Of a stretch of DNA of 10,218 nucleotides, positions 1 to 8,292 are shown piece by piece. A model generated the notes under the pieces. The model worked only from the letters and a program-made list of their open reading frames with translations, ran no database searches and was not told the DNA's origin. Both the position numbers and the translations under genes were made by a program. Every line of letters starts with the position of its first letter. The first letter of the stretch is position 1. Origin of the DNA: Bacteroides sp. CAG:770 (lineage in GTDB: Bacteria; Bacteroidota; Bacteroidia; Bacteroidales; UBA932); contig FR890643.1 of the NCBI GenBank assembly GCA_000435075.1, positions 13,566 through 23,783 of the forward strand. The letters are read 5' to 3'.

Positions 1-338
1 GGCTCTTTCCCTTCCTCGAAGTCCTTGTTGCAGACTACCCTCTTACCGTTTGAATAGGCGGGATATTCTCCTTCGAGCTGAGGCTTCTCGTAATCATCGG
101 CAATCAGGATGCCTGACAGGAAATAATAATAGTTCTGCGCAGTGAAGGTCGCACCGAATTCAGTATAGGTGGAATCTATCCCGGAAGCACTCAGAAAGTT
201 ATTGTGTTTCTTATCTGCAAACGAATGGTTTTCAAAGGAAATCGTCTGATAGACAGTGGAATCCTCCGGTGTCTTGTTCTCCTTGGAGCAGCTGGCCGCG
301 AAAATGAGAAGCGGCAAAATCATCAATGTCTTTTTCAT
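1..338 (-). CDS. Lipoprotein, N-terminal part only (gene runs off the window)
   Basis: The reading frame starts with ATG at 338 and stays open to the window edge, giving about 112 residues without a stop. The N-terminus MKKTLMILPLLIFAASCSKE is a textbook lipoprotein signal: two lysines, a hydrophobic core, and lipobox AASC with Cys17 as the lipidated residue. The mature protein should sit on the outer membrane or face the periplasm. The rest is polar and aromatic (for example QNYYYFLSGILIADDY and GEYPAYSNGKR), like a beta-rich surface domain. The pattern GATF, then an aromatic stretch and LSG, then PAYSNG loosely recalls the DUF4465 family of Bacteroidetes lipoproteins; that is an impression from memory. 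It is transcribed away from the 508-aa lipoprotein gene. The function is unknown and the C-terminus is not seen. Confidence 0.85.
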   Translation of the reverse strand, partial: MKKTLMILPLLIFAASCSKENKTPEDSTVYQTISFENHSFADKKHNNFLSASGIDSTYTEFGATFTAQNYYYFLSGILIADDYEKPQLEGEYPAYSNGKRVVCNKDFEEGKE

Positions 339-405
339 CTTACTATAAAGTTTTAAGCAATATACCATATCCCCGCACCAATAATCCATCCGTCACGCAC
401 AGCAA

Positions 406-413
406 CAAATATA
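406..413 (-). promoter_or_regulatory. Bacteroidetes -7 box for the left lipoprotein gene
   Basis: On the minus strand this reads TATATTTG, a perfect match to the Bacteroidetes -7 consensus TAnnTTTG, 67 bp upstream of the ATG at 338. I found no good TTTG -33 element at the usual 19-21 bp spacing, so the call rests on the -7 box and its position. Confidence 0.5.
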
Positions 414-421
414 ACAAATAA

Positions 422-454
422 TTTCATGCTTGTACTGATTTTTATTTATCTTTA
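422..454 (+). promoter_or_regulatory. Probable promoter of the 508-aa lipoprotein gene
   Basis: TATCTTTA at 447-454 matches TAnnTTTG in all but the last base. TTTC at 422-425, 21 bp further upstream, is a three-of-four match to the -33 TTTG. Transcription would start near 461, leaving a leader of about 40 nt before the ATG at 502. The same nine bases TATCTTTAC occur just before the glycosyltransferase gene at 6862. Confidence 0.5.
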
Positions 455-501
455 CATGCATACAGACCCGAAAAATCTTGTAACATTGATAAACTGAAAA
501 T

Positions 502-2028
502 ATGAAAATCCTAAAATTCATTGACCTTTCCAGCATTGCGCTGGCGGCGATTCTTTCGATTGTGGCCGTTTCGTGCGAGAAAGACAAAAAGCCTGAGACT
601 GAAGATATTACCTCCGTGGAAATCAAGAATTTCCAGGACGGCATCTATTTCGGAAACTTCTGGAAAGAAGGATATGCAGACTATTATTTCATCCTGTCAT
701 CCGGCGAAATCGGACAGAGTTCGGAGGTGGACCTCGCGCCGATGAATCCGGGAGACTACATCCTGTATTGTGACCTTTGGGGCGCCATCTCGGAGGACCA
801 TACCAACCCGATTATCCCGGAAGGCACATATACCGCCCACAAAGGACGCGCAAACGGGACATTCAATACGGAATTGACCTTCGCCACTTTCAATAAAGAG
901 AAGGTCGGTGACCTCTTCCGCATCGAGAACGTCCTTTTCCAGGACGGCACCATTACCGTGAAACATATCGCGGAGGGGTATGACATCAATGTTGCGATAA
1001 CGAGTACCGAGGGCAAGAAATACGTATTCACATATAAGGGAGCCATCACGCTCAGCGACAAGAGCGGGGAGGGAGAGGAGACGGACAACGGACATATAAA
1101 GTCCAATCTTGACCTCAACCTCAAACGAGTTACGAGCCAGAAGTATGGAAACGAAAGCAACTACGACAACTATGTGCTGAGATGCTTTGATACTGAGGGC
1201 ATTTCCAACGACGGCCTGTATCCGAAAGGCCCGGGACACAAGATTCAGATCGACCTTTACACCGAAAAGGGAGCGGATTTGGCCGGCACATATAAGGCAG
1301 GCTCCAGAATGTCCTATACTCCAGGCACTTTCTATCCGGGCGTATGGCTCGGCGCACAGGCTCTCGGAACATTCTGCATGAAGGTCGACAATTCCTACAA
1401 AACCAAGTTCTGCGCGATGAAAGACGGCGAGGTGAAAATCGTGAAGAACAATGACGGGACTTATTCCATCACTTGCGATTTCACAGATGAAGACGGTTAC
1501 ACTGTCAAAGCCTCATGGAAGGGGGAACTCGAAGATTATCAGAATATTGAAGCACCTCAGACGACATTGGACTCGGACGTGGAGATGAATCCTGAAATCT
1601 GTTCTGTAGTAAATTATTACGGAGACTATCACGGAAACGGAACCGTAAATTATGCCATCGTCATGGACAATGGATATCGGGAAATAGCCATTGACTTTGT
1701 CGCCGGTACAGGTGATGCAATGAGCCTTCCTGAAGGGACTTACACGGTTTCAACCTCCGGCGGTGCGGGGACCGTCTATCCCGGAAATATCGGATACACC
1801 AGTGCTGACCCTTCATGTTACATCGAATACGACGAGTCCGGACATGCCGCGAAGAGCGCTCCTATAGCAGGCGGAACCATGAAGATATCCCGAAACGGAA
1901 ACAGCTATACAGTGGAGTTCGAGTTCCAGGACGACTACAATCTGTACGACAAGTCATTGACACCACACAAGATATACGGCTCTTGGACAGGTACGCTTCC
2001 TGCAATCAAGGACTATACAAAGCAATAG
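502..2028 (+). CDS. Lipoprotein with three diverged tandem modules, function unknown
   Basis: This 508-residue protein starts with a lipoprotein signal peptide. A hydrophobic stretch at residues 9-24 ends in lipobox AVSC with Cys25, followed by the charged tether EKDKKPETED, as in outer-membrane or surface lipoproteins of Bacteroidales. The mature part holds three related modules, at roughly residues 46-185, 200-345 and 360-502. Each has an aromatic opening strand, a G(T)Y turn preceded by Pro-Glu or Leu-Ala (PEGTY 106-110, LAGTY 260-264, PEGTY 410-414), a short charged strand before a D/N-G turn, and a closing strand of the type WKGEL or WTGTL (339-343, 495-499; FTYKGAI in module 1). No enzyme motif is visible, so binding or structural surface roles are more likely than catalysis. 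I do not recognise the family. It is divergent from another lipoprotein gene, sharing its promoter region, and convergent with the GH97 gene. Confidence 0.9.
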   Translation: MKILKFIDLSSIALAAILSIVAVSCEKDKKPETEDITSVEIKNFQDGIYFGNFWKEGYADYYFILSSGEIGQSSEVDLAPMNPGDYILYCDLWGAISEDHTNPIIPEGTYTAHKGRANGTFNTELTFATFNKEKVGDLFRIENVLFQDGTITVKHIAEGYDINVAITSTEGKKYVFTYKGAITLSDKSGEGEETDNGHIKSNLDLNLKRVTSQKYGNESNYDNYVLRCFDTEGISNDGLYPKGPGHKIQIDLYTEKGADLAGTYKAGSRMSYTPGTFYPGVWLGAQALGTFCMKVDNSYKTKFCAMKDGEVKIVKNNDGTYSITCDFTDEDGYTVKASWKGELEDYQNIEAPQTTLDSDVEMNPEICSVVNYYGDYHGNGTVNYAIVMDNGYREIAIDFVAGTGDAMSLPEGTYTVSTSGGAGTVYPGNIGYTSADPSCYIEYDESGHAAKSAPIAGGTMKISRNGNSYTVEFEFQDDYNLYDKSLTPHKIYGSWTGTLPAIKDYTKQ

Positions 2029-2066
2029 AAAAAGGCTCCGCAAAAACGGAGCCTCAATTATTTTTT
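2029..2066. terminator. Bidirectional intrinsic terminator between convergent genes
   Basis: A perfect 8-bp stem, AGGCTCCG at 2033-2040 with CGGAGCCT at 2047-2054, closes a 6-nt loop. On the plus strand it is followed by CAATTATTTTTT. On the minus strand the stem is followed directly by TTTTT. It begins 5 bp after the stop of the 508-aa lipoprotein gene and 22 bp beyond the stop of the GH97 gene, so it can serve both. Confidence 0.85.
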
Positions 2067-2075
2067 GAAGGTTAC

Positions 2076-4073
2076 TTATCTTGTAATCCTTGCAGCCCAG
2101 CCGCCTCCCGGAGCCATGTGAACTGTCACATGACGGTCCGCGGGAACATTGACCACTTCGTGTTTGAAATCCTTGGCCGCGCGGTCAGCATTGACACCGT
2201 CACGGAAGATTTCCATCACCCACTCGCCTTCGCCGAGGAAGGAAAGGTCAATGTCAATGTCACGGGCGGTCCAGTCTGTCATTGACCCGACATACCATAC
2301 GTCTCCGCGACGGCGCGCCAGCGTTATATATTTGCCGATTTCTCCATTGACGGCACGGCTCTCATCCCAGATGACAGGGCATTCTGCAATGAACTTGGTG
2401 CACAGCGGCTCGGCCATATAGTTGGACGGCGAATCGCAAAGCATATTGAGAGGAGAGTCAAATACCACATACTCAGCAAGTTGCCTGCAACGTGTCCCCT
2501 GACTCATGGCCTCGGTATTTACCGGACGGTAATTCTTCCTGGTCGCGTTGCGCATTGCGCCCTGGGTATAGTCCATAGGGCCGGCAGCCATTCTTATGAA
2601 CGGAACGGTCACATCATATGTAACCTGGTCCACTGAAGAATCCGCCCACTTCATCTGCTCAAGGCCATGCACTCCCTCATAATTTATGACGTTAGGCCAG
2701 GTTCTGTTCAGTCCTGCCGGCTTGTAGGTGCCGTGGAAATCAATAAGGAGGTGATATTTGGCAGCCATCTCGGCAGCGCGCCTGTGGAAGTCCACCATCG
2801 CCTGGTCATCCCTGTCCATGAAATCCACCTTGAAACCCTTCACTCCCATCTCGGAATAATGACGGCAGACATTCTCCATGTCCCTATCGAAGGCCAGATA
2901 GCCGGCCCAGAGGATGATGCCGACTCCGCGCTCCTGAGCATACTGGCAAAGCATAGGGATGTCAATCTCAGGAATCACCTGCATAAGGTCGGCCTTCTTG
3001 TTCACAGCCCATCCCTCATCGAGGATAACATATTCGATACCGTGGGCGGCAGCAAAATCAATGTAATATTTGTAGGTCTCGTTGTTGATTCCGGCACGGA
3101 AATCCACGCCATAGAGATTCCAGTCATTCCACCAGTCCCAGGCAACCTTTCCAGGACGCACCCAGCTGAAATCAGCAGACGGGTCAGCAGGAGTTCCAAG
3201 ATTCCATACAAGGTCATTGACAGCCATCTCGGCATCACTGGCGGTAACCATAATTATCCTCCAAGGGAAAGCCTCTTTCCCCGAACATTCAGCGATATAG
3301 TCCTCACGCTCGACGACTTCGCCCTGAAGCATATTGTGGCCGCCCTGTTTCACGACCTTAGGATATGGGGCAAAACGGGCCGTAAGAGTAGAGACCTCTC
3401 CCTCATTGTAAAGGTACATTCCCGGATAATGCTTCAGGTCAGACTCCATGACGAGAACTTTCACGCCATTGTCGGCATCGACCGCAAGCGGAAGGAATGC
3501 CAGACGTTTCTTGTTCCATTCCGACAAAGGCTGCACGGAATATGTATTCTCGAATGAGTTATAGAACTGGCTCTCAAGCGTTTGCGTATGCTGCTTCACA
3601 TAAGGGACATAGGCATTCCAATCCTTTGCAAAAGCGAATTCAGCCTGCTCGCCTACGACATTGAAGTCACCCTTCAGCGAACTTACGAACCTGTATGCCA
3701 CGCCGTCATCGAACGCACGGAACACGAGGGAGAACTCCTTGAATTCCAATGTCATCTCGTTATAATTGTCCCTCACCTCCGCTTTCTTGTAAGCCGTAGC
3801 CTGATGGATCAGGTCAATGCTGGTGCGGCGGACCTTGCGGACTTTGTCATTGAGACCGAAGACCTCGCCGGTAGAAACTGTCATTGAAATGGAGGACGGA
3901 GCTATCAGCTGGAGTTCGTCCCTGGAAACCGTATATGATATCTTTTCTCCGACTACAATGGTCGCTTGAAGGTGTCCGTCAGGAGACTGAATCTGATACG
4001 CCCCGTCATTCGCCGATGCGAAAACCGGTATTGTCAATGCCAATGCGGCAATAAGGAAAGATTTGAGTGTCAT
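2076..4073 (-). CDS. Glycoside hydrolase family 97, predicted retaining alpha-galactosidase-like enzyme
   Basis: This 665-residue protein has a Sec signal peptide (residues 1-21, cleavage likely after ASA) and should be periplasmic. It shows the GH97 layout: an N-terminal beta-sandwich (about 25-290), a (beta/alpha)8 barrel (about 300-560, with WDWWNDW, ILDEGW and GFKVDFMDRDDQ) and a C-terminal beta domain (about 570-665). Asp417 in KVDFMD matches the nucleophile Asp415 of the retaining alpha-galactosidase BT1871. Glu472 (in HGLEQMKW) matches its acid/base Glu470, with the same spacing of 55. Glu466 (NYEGV) would be a calcium ligand, and Gly448 (DFHG) stands where inverting SusB has the base Glu508; the SusB and BT1871 residue numbers are from memory. 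It therefore probably cleaves alpha-galactosides with retention, though the substrate is inferred. There is no SusC/SusD pair nearby. It follows mutS by 35 bp on the same strand and I see no convincing promoter in that gap, so read-through from mutS is possible. Confidence 0.93.
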   Translation of the reverse strand: MTLKSFLIAALALTIPVFASANDGAYQIQSPDGHLQATIVVGEKISYTVSRDELQLIAPSSISMTVSTGEVFGLNDKVRKVRRTSIDLIHQATAYKKAEVRDNYNEMTLEFKEFSLVFRAFDDGVAYRFVSSLKGDFNVVGEQAEFAFAKDWNAYVPYVKQHTQTLESQFYNSFENTYSVQPLSEWNKKRLAFLPLAVDADNGVKVLVMESDLKHYPGMYLYNEGEVSTLTARFAPYPKVVKQGGHNMLQGEVVEREDYIAECSGKEAFPWRIIMVTASDAEMAVNDLVWNLGTPADPSADFSWVRPGKVAWDWWNDWNLYGVDFRAGINNETYKYYIDFAAAHGIEYVILDEGWAVNKKADLMQVIPEIDIPMLCQYAQERGVGIILWAGYLAFDRDMENVCRHYSEMGVKGFKVDFMDRDDQAMVDFHRRAAEMAAKYHLLIDFHGTYKPAGLNRTWPNVINYEGVHGLEQMKWADSSVDQVTYDVTVPFIRMAAGPMDYTQGAMRNATRKNYRPVNTEAMSQGTRCRQLAEYVVFDSPLNMLCDSPSNYMAEPLCTKFIAECPVIWDESRAVNGEIGKYITLARRRGDVWYVGSMTDWTARDIDIDLSFLGEGEWVMEIFRDGVNADRAAKDFKHEVVNVPADRHVTVHMAPGGGWAARITR

Positions 4074-4108
4074 AATTAAACGTGTTCGTTATCAATAATC
4101 TGGAGTTA

Positions 4109-6781
4109 TTATATTCCCAATTCCTTCTTCATATCACGGAGAAGGTCAAAGGCCTGCATAGGAGTCATATTGTTAAGGTCAGCAGACTTCAAAGTATCTC
4201 TGAGTGAGGATAATGTAGGGTCATCCAGCTGGAATAGAGACAGCTGGATCGTGCCGTCAGCCTCCACCCTACCCTCTTTTGTATTATAAGGCTTGGTTAT
4301 CGGTTTAGCCTCAGACACCTCCCCATTACTTATAGAACCGGCGCCCCCGGCCTCCAAGGCAGACAGAGTCCTCTCGGCGGAAGCAAGCACCTCTTTAGGC
4401 ATTCCGGCCATCCTGGCCACGTGCAGTCCGAAACTGTGTGCCGTGCCGCCCTCCTTGAGTTTCCTGAGGAAAATGACCTCTTTGCCGACTTCCTTGACTG
4501 CCACATGGAAGTTCTTCACACGAGGATAGATTCCTTCCAGGTCATTCAGTTCGTGATAGTGTGTGGCGAACAATGTCTTGGCGCCCTTTCCGTATTCATG
4601 TATGAATTCGACTATCGCCCTGGCAATGGACATTCCGTCGTAAGTGGACGTACCTCGGCCGATTTCGTCCAGAAGCACCAGAGAACGCTCGGAAAGATTG
4701 TGCAGAATCATTGACGTTTCCAGCATTTCCACCATGAATGTGGATTCTCCTCTGGAGATGTTGTCCGATGCGCCGACACGGGTGAAAATCTTGTCGAAAT
4801 AGCCGATTTTCGCCGAATCCGCAGGCACGAATGAGCCGATCTGTGCGAGGAGCACTATCAATGCCGTCTGACGGAGCAGAGCGGATTTTCCGGACATGTT
4901 CGGACCGGTCAATATTATTATCTGCTGCTTGTCCCTGTCCAGATGGATATCGTTAGGTACATATTCCTCCCCCGGCTTCATAAGAGTCTCTATCACAGGA
5001 TGTCTGCCGGCCTTGATATCCAAGGCAAGCCCGTCGCCGATTTCAGGACGGCAATATCTGTTTTCCGAGGCCAGTTCTGCAAACCCGGCCAGAATATCCA
5101 GCTTGGCAATCACCATCGAGCTCTTCTGAATGGTCCTTATAGCGGTCTGTATCTTGGCAATCAGCGAGTTATAGATAGCAGACTCGAGAGCATAGATTTT
5201 GTCCTCGGCGGAAAGAATCTGCTCTTCATATTCCTTAAGCTCCTGAGTAATATACCTTTCGGCATTGACAAGAGTCTGTTTGCGGATCCATTCCTCCGGG
5301 ACTTTGTCCTTGTGGGCGTTGCGGACCTCGATGTAATAACCGAAGACATTGTTGTAACTTATTTTCAATGAAGTTATTCCGGTCCTTTCTATCTCCCTCT
5401 GCTGCATTTTCAGGAGATAATCCTTGCCTCCGCGGGAGATTTCGCGCACTTTGTCGAGTTCCTCACTCACGCCGGCAGCGATGACATCACCCTTTCCGAT
5501 GGCTGCGGCCGCGTCCTGGGTCAATGTCTCTGTTATTGCCTTGAGCAGTTCTGAGCAGTCGCCTATGGATGCTGTCAGTTCAGCAAGCGGGGCGCAAACT
5601 CCCGATGCGGTTCCCTGCCCGGAGCATAATTTTCTGATAGGGTCGAACTGGGCCAGACCTCGTCCCAACTGGAGGACTTCGCGTGGCATGATCTTACCCG
5701 TGGCCGCCCTGGAGATTATCCTGTCGAGGTCGCCGATATTGCTGATATGGCATTGAACCTCATTCAGAAGTTCGCCGTTGTCAGTAAAATGGCCTACGAT
5801 GTCGTATCTGGCATTCAGTTCATTCAAGTCGAGTGACGGCATCGCCAGCCAGCCGCGCAAAAGACGCGAACCCATCGGAGAGCAGCATTTGTCAATGACA
5901 CTGACAAGTGACACGCCTTCCCCTCCCGCCGACGCGCTGAAGATTTCGAGGTTGCGGATGGTGAATTTGTCCATCCACACGAATTTATCTTCGTCAATGC
6001 GGGAAATCGAGCAGATGTTGGCAAGGCCGGTATGCTGGGTCTGTTCGAGATAGACGATGAGCGCGCCGGCAGCGCTCACTCCAAGCGGATATGAATCAAT
6101 GGCATAGCCTTTCAATGAATCCACGCGCAACTGACGTTTCAGTTTTTCGACAGCCGCATCATATACAAACGCCCATTCGTCAAGTGTCGATACATAGAGG
6201 GTGTCCCCATACAGTTCCTTGACACGTTTCTCGTTGCCGCGCTGGACTACGATTTCTTTCGGGGCCAATGATGCTATGAGAGTTCCGATGTAGGCAGTGC
6301 TGCCCTGTGCCACCTGGAATGTTCCCGTGGAGACATCGAGAAATGCGGCTCCGCATTGGTCTTTGGAGAATGTGAGTCCTGTCAGGTAGTTGTGCTCCTT
6401 CTGTTCAAGCATGTTCTCGCCGAAGGCGATTCCCGGCGTAACCATCTCCGTCACTCCCCTTTTCACCAGAGTCCTGGAGCCTACCAGTTTCGGGTCCTCC
6501 AGTTGATCGCACACGGCCACTTTATAGCCGGCACGGATAAGACGTGTAAGATATTGTTCTATAGCATGATGTGGGAATCCGGCCATAGGCACGGCTTCTT
6601 TGTCACCATTTGAACGCTTGGTCTGTACAAGACCCAGAACTTTGCTTACGAGAACCGCGTCGTCAGAATATGTTTCATAGAAATCGCCCACTCTGTAAAG
6701 CAGAACTGCCTCGGGATGCTGGGCTTTGACCGCAAAATATTGTTTAAGTAGAGGTGTATCCTCCGCTTGTTTCTTCGCCAT
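4109..6781 (-). CDS. mutS: DNA mismatch repair protein MutS
   Basis: MutS binds mispaired or looped DNA and starts mismatch repair together with MutL. The 890-residue product has all family landmarks: the mismatch-reading Phe-X-Glu motif (GDFYE, Phe34 and Glu36); connector and lever regions; the clamp region around 465-515 (SYNNVFGYYIEV); Walker A GPNMSGKS at 626-633; the ABC signature NISRGEST at 674-681; Walker B LVLLDEIGRG with Asp705 and Glu706; and the switch-loop THYHEL at 740-745. QLSLF at 846-850 fits the beta-clamp binding consensus. The last 20 residues (MTPMQAFDLLRDMKKEL) resemble the C-terminal oligomerisation helices of MutS. I chose the ATG at 6781 (MAKKQAEDTPLLKQY). An in-frame ATG at 6838 would place the promoter inside the gene and add 19 residues not typical of the family. 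The length is normal and nothing is broken. Confidence 0.98.
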   Translation of the reverse strand: MAKKQAEDTPLLKQYFAVKAQHPEAVLLYRVGDFYETYSDDAVLVSKVLGLVQTKRSNGDKEAVPMAGFPHHAIEQYLTRLIRAGYKVAVCDQLEDPKLVGSRTLVKRGVTEMVTPGIAFGENMLEQKEHNYLTGLTFSKDQCGAAFLDVSTGTFQVAQGSTAYIGTLIASLAPKEIVVQRGNEKRVKELYGDTLYVSTLDEWAFVYDAAVEKLKRQLRVDSLKGYAIDSYPLGVSAAGALIVYLEQTQHTGLANICSISRIDEDKFVWMDKFTIRNLEIFSASAGGEGVSLVSVIDKCCSPMGSRLLRGWLAMPSLDLNELNARYDIVGHFTDNGELLNEVQCHISNIGDLDRIISRAATGKIMPREVLQLGRGLAQFDPIRKLCSGQGTASGVCAPLAELTASIGDCSELLKAITETLTQDAAAAIGKGDVIAAGVSEELDKVREISRGGKDYLLKMQQREIERTGITSLKISYNNVFGYYIEVRNAHKDKVPEEWIRKQTLVNAERYITQELKEYEEQILSAEDKIYALESAIYNSLIAKIQTAIRTIQKSSMVIAKLDILAGFAELASENRYCRPEIGDGLALDIKAGRHPVIETLMKPGEEYVPNDIHLDRDKQQIIILTGPNMSGKSALLRQTALIVLLAQIGSFVPADSAKIGYFDKIFTRVGASDNISRGESTFMVEMLETSMILHNLSERSLVLLDEIGRGTSTYDGMSIARAIVEFIHEYGKGAKTLFATHYHELNDLEGIYPRVKNFHVAVKEVGKEVIFLRKLKEGGTAHSFGLHVARMAGMPKEVLASAERTLSALEAGGAGSISNGEVSEAKPITKPYNTKEGRVEADGTIQLSLFQLDDPTLSSLRDTLKSADLNNMTPMQAFDLLRDMKKELGI

Positions 6782-6807
6782 AATCTGTCTCCAATTACCA
6801 AAACAAA

Positions 6808-6839
6808 CAAATTTACAGATTTTCACCCCATAATTCAAT
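6808..6839 (-). promoter_or_regulatory. Promoter of mutS
   Basis: On the minus strand, ATTG (6839-6836), then a 20-bp spacer, then TAAATTTG (6815-6808). The -7 element is a perfect TAnnTTTG and the -33 element matches three of four bases of TTTG at the usual spacing. The start of transcription would fall near 6801, giving a leader of about 20 nt. This supports the start codon at 6781 and may drive the GH97 gene downstream as well. Confidence 0.65.
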
Positions 6840-6861
6840 AACCTCTACCAAAAATTATAAC

Positions 6862-6869
6862 TATCTTTA
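6862..6869 (+). promoter_or_regulatory. Possible -7 box of the glycosyltransferase gene
   Basis: TATCTTTA matches TAnnTTTG except for the last base and ends only 7 bp before the ATG at 6877. If used, the transcript would begin at or next to the start codon. No TTTG-like -33 element lies at the right distance, so support is moderate at best. Confidence 0.35.
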
Positions 6870-6876
6870 CGTGACT

Positions 6877-8229
6877 ATGAAGAAGGTGCTTATCATAACA
6901 TATTACTGGCCGCCTACAGGAGGTTCCGGTGTCCAGAGATGGGTGAAGTTCAGCAAGTATCTGCCTCAGTTCGGATGGCAGCCGGTCATCTATACCCCGG
7001 AGAATCCGGAAATGACCAGCATTGACAAGACTCTCGAGGAGGATATTCCGGAGGAGGCCATTGTCGTGAAGAGGCATATCACGGAGTTTTATTCTTTCTA
7101 CCGGAAACTGACCGGAAAAAAGGATGCTACGAAGCAGGAGGTCAATCCTATCAATAGCCAGAAGAAGACGTTCAAGCAGAAACTGATGCTGTTCCTGCGC
7201 GGCAATCTGTTTATTCCTGACCCGAGGGTGACATGGGTAAGGCCTTCTGTCAGGTTCCTGAAAAAGTACCTCAAGGAGAATCCTGTGGACGCGATTGTAA
7301 GTACCGGCCCTCCGCAGTCGATGCACCTCATAGCCAGACAGCTTTCCAGGGCAACCGGCATTCCGTGGGTGGCGGATTTCCGTGACCCGTGGACCAAGAT
7401 GTTCTATTTCAAGCATTTATGTCTCTGCAAATGGGCAGAGCGGAAGCATCACCGCCTAGAGCAGCAGGTTCTGGATGATGCGACTGTCGTGGTGGCTGTG
7501 TCCCCTCTCGTCCAGGAGGAGTTCCAGGTCATGACGAATACCCCTGTCGAGCTGATTACCAATGGTTTCGACGATGATGATTTCAGCCAGGTCGTAGAGC
7601 CGGACGGTTATTTCAATGTTACCCATACCGGTCTTTTCGCTTCGGACGGAAATCCGGAGACTCTCTGGGATGTTCTTTCAGAGAAGTGCAGAACGGACAA
7701 GGAGTTCGACAAGATGCTGCATATCAGGCTAATAGGAAAGACCGACAAGGAAATCATTGACTCTATCAATGCCGCCGGTCTCGGCAGCCATGTCATCAAT
7801 CTCGGTTATCAGGACCACAATGTCGCTGTGCGGGAACAGAAGAACGCATCCCTTCTCATCCTTCCTCTGCGTAAAGAGCCGGAGTATCGTGCGACGCTTC
7901 CGGGAAAGCTTTTCGAGTACCTTGCATCCATGAATCCGATTCTCGGTATCGGTCAGACTGACGGGGCAATGGCCAGGATTGTAAATCAGACGGGCGCCGG
8001 TGTAGTGTTCGGCTGGGATGACAAGGCCTCGATTTCATCATATGTCAATATGTGCTGGAACAAGTTCAATGCTGCCGATGACGAGGAAGATATCGAGGTG
8101 GAGCACTCCGGAGAGGCCGAACTGGACGAGATTATCACCGAAAACGACAAGACTGACGCCATCCGCCAGTTCTCCCGCAAAGCCCTCACAGCCCGCATGG
8201 CCAAGCTCCTCGATTCCATTACGAAGTAG
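6877..8229 (+). CDS. Glycosyltransferase, GT4 type (GT-B fold)
   Basis: This 450-residue protein lacks a signal peptide and should be cytoplasmic or peripheral at the inner membrane, moving a sugar from a nucleotide-sugar donor to a glycan or lipid-linked acceptor. The N-terminal Rossmann half (1-190) starts MKKVLIITYYWPPTGGSGVQ, with the glycine-rich loop typical of GT4, and holds DFRDPW at 167-172. NGFDDDDF at 229-236 is the hinge signature at the border of the halves. The C-terminal Glycos_transf_1 half (about 245-385) has HTGLF, LRLIG-like and LPGKLFEYLASMNPIL (341-356), where Glu347 is the likely donor-ribose contact. Residues 399-426 form a very acidic stretch near the end. An in-frame GTG at 6871 would add two residues; I prefer the ATG at 6877. 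The gene stands alone and divergent from mutS, without visible polysaccharide-cluster neighbours, so donor and acceptor cannot be told. Confidence 0.92.
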   Translation: MKKVLIITYYWPPTGGSGVQRWVKFSKYLPQFGWQPVIYTPENPEMTSIDKTLEEDIPEEAIVVKRHITEFYSFYRKLTGKKDATKQEVNPINSQKKTFKQKLMLFLRGNLFIPDPRVTWVRPSVRFLKKYLKENPVDAIVSTGPPQSMHLIARQLSRATGIPWVADFRDPWTKMFYFKHLCLCKWAERKHHRLEQQVLDDATVVVAVSPLVQEEFQVMTNTPVELITNGFDDDDFSQVVEPDGYFNVTHTGLFASDGNPETLWDVLSEKCRTDKEFDKMLHIRLIGKTDKEIIDSINAAGLGSHVINLGYQDHNVAVREQKNASLLILPLRKEPEYRATLPGKLFEYLASMNPILGIGQTDGAMARIVNQTGAGVVFGWDDKASISSYVNMCWNKFNAADDEEDIEVEHSGEAELDEIITENDKTDAIRQFSRKALTARMAKLLDSITK

Positions 8230-8251
8230 GGGGGAGAATCACCTTTAACAC

Positions 8252-8265
8252 CTTCCGCCCGGAAG
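8252..8265 (+). terminator. Small hairpin after the glycosyltransferase gene, weak terminator candidate
   Basis: CTTCCG at 8252-8257 pairs with CGGAAG at 8260-8265 around two bases (or 5 bp with a 4-nt loop), 22 bp after the stop codon. Only TTCCCGTTTATTT follows, not a clean T-run, so termination here is a guess. Confidence 0.25.
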
Positions 8266-8292
8266 TTCCCGTTTATTTCAGTAAATCACGGC

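Noticed and set aside
2667..3557. 296-codon open frame antisense to the GH97 gene
   Set aside because: It lies wholly inside a confidently identified gene, has no recognisable motifs and is explained by codon usage on the other strand.
6782..6838. Longer start for mutS at 6838
   Set aside because: It would run through the best promoter in the window (6808-6839) and add 19 residues not typical of MutS.
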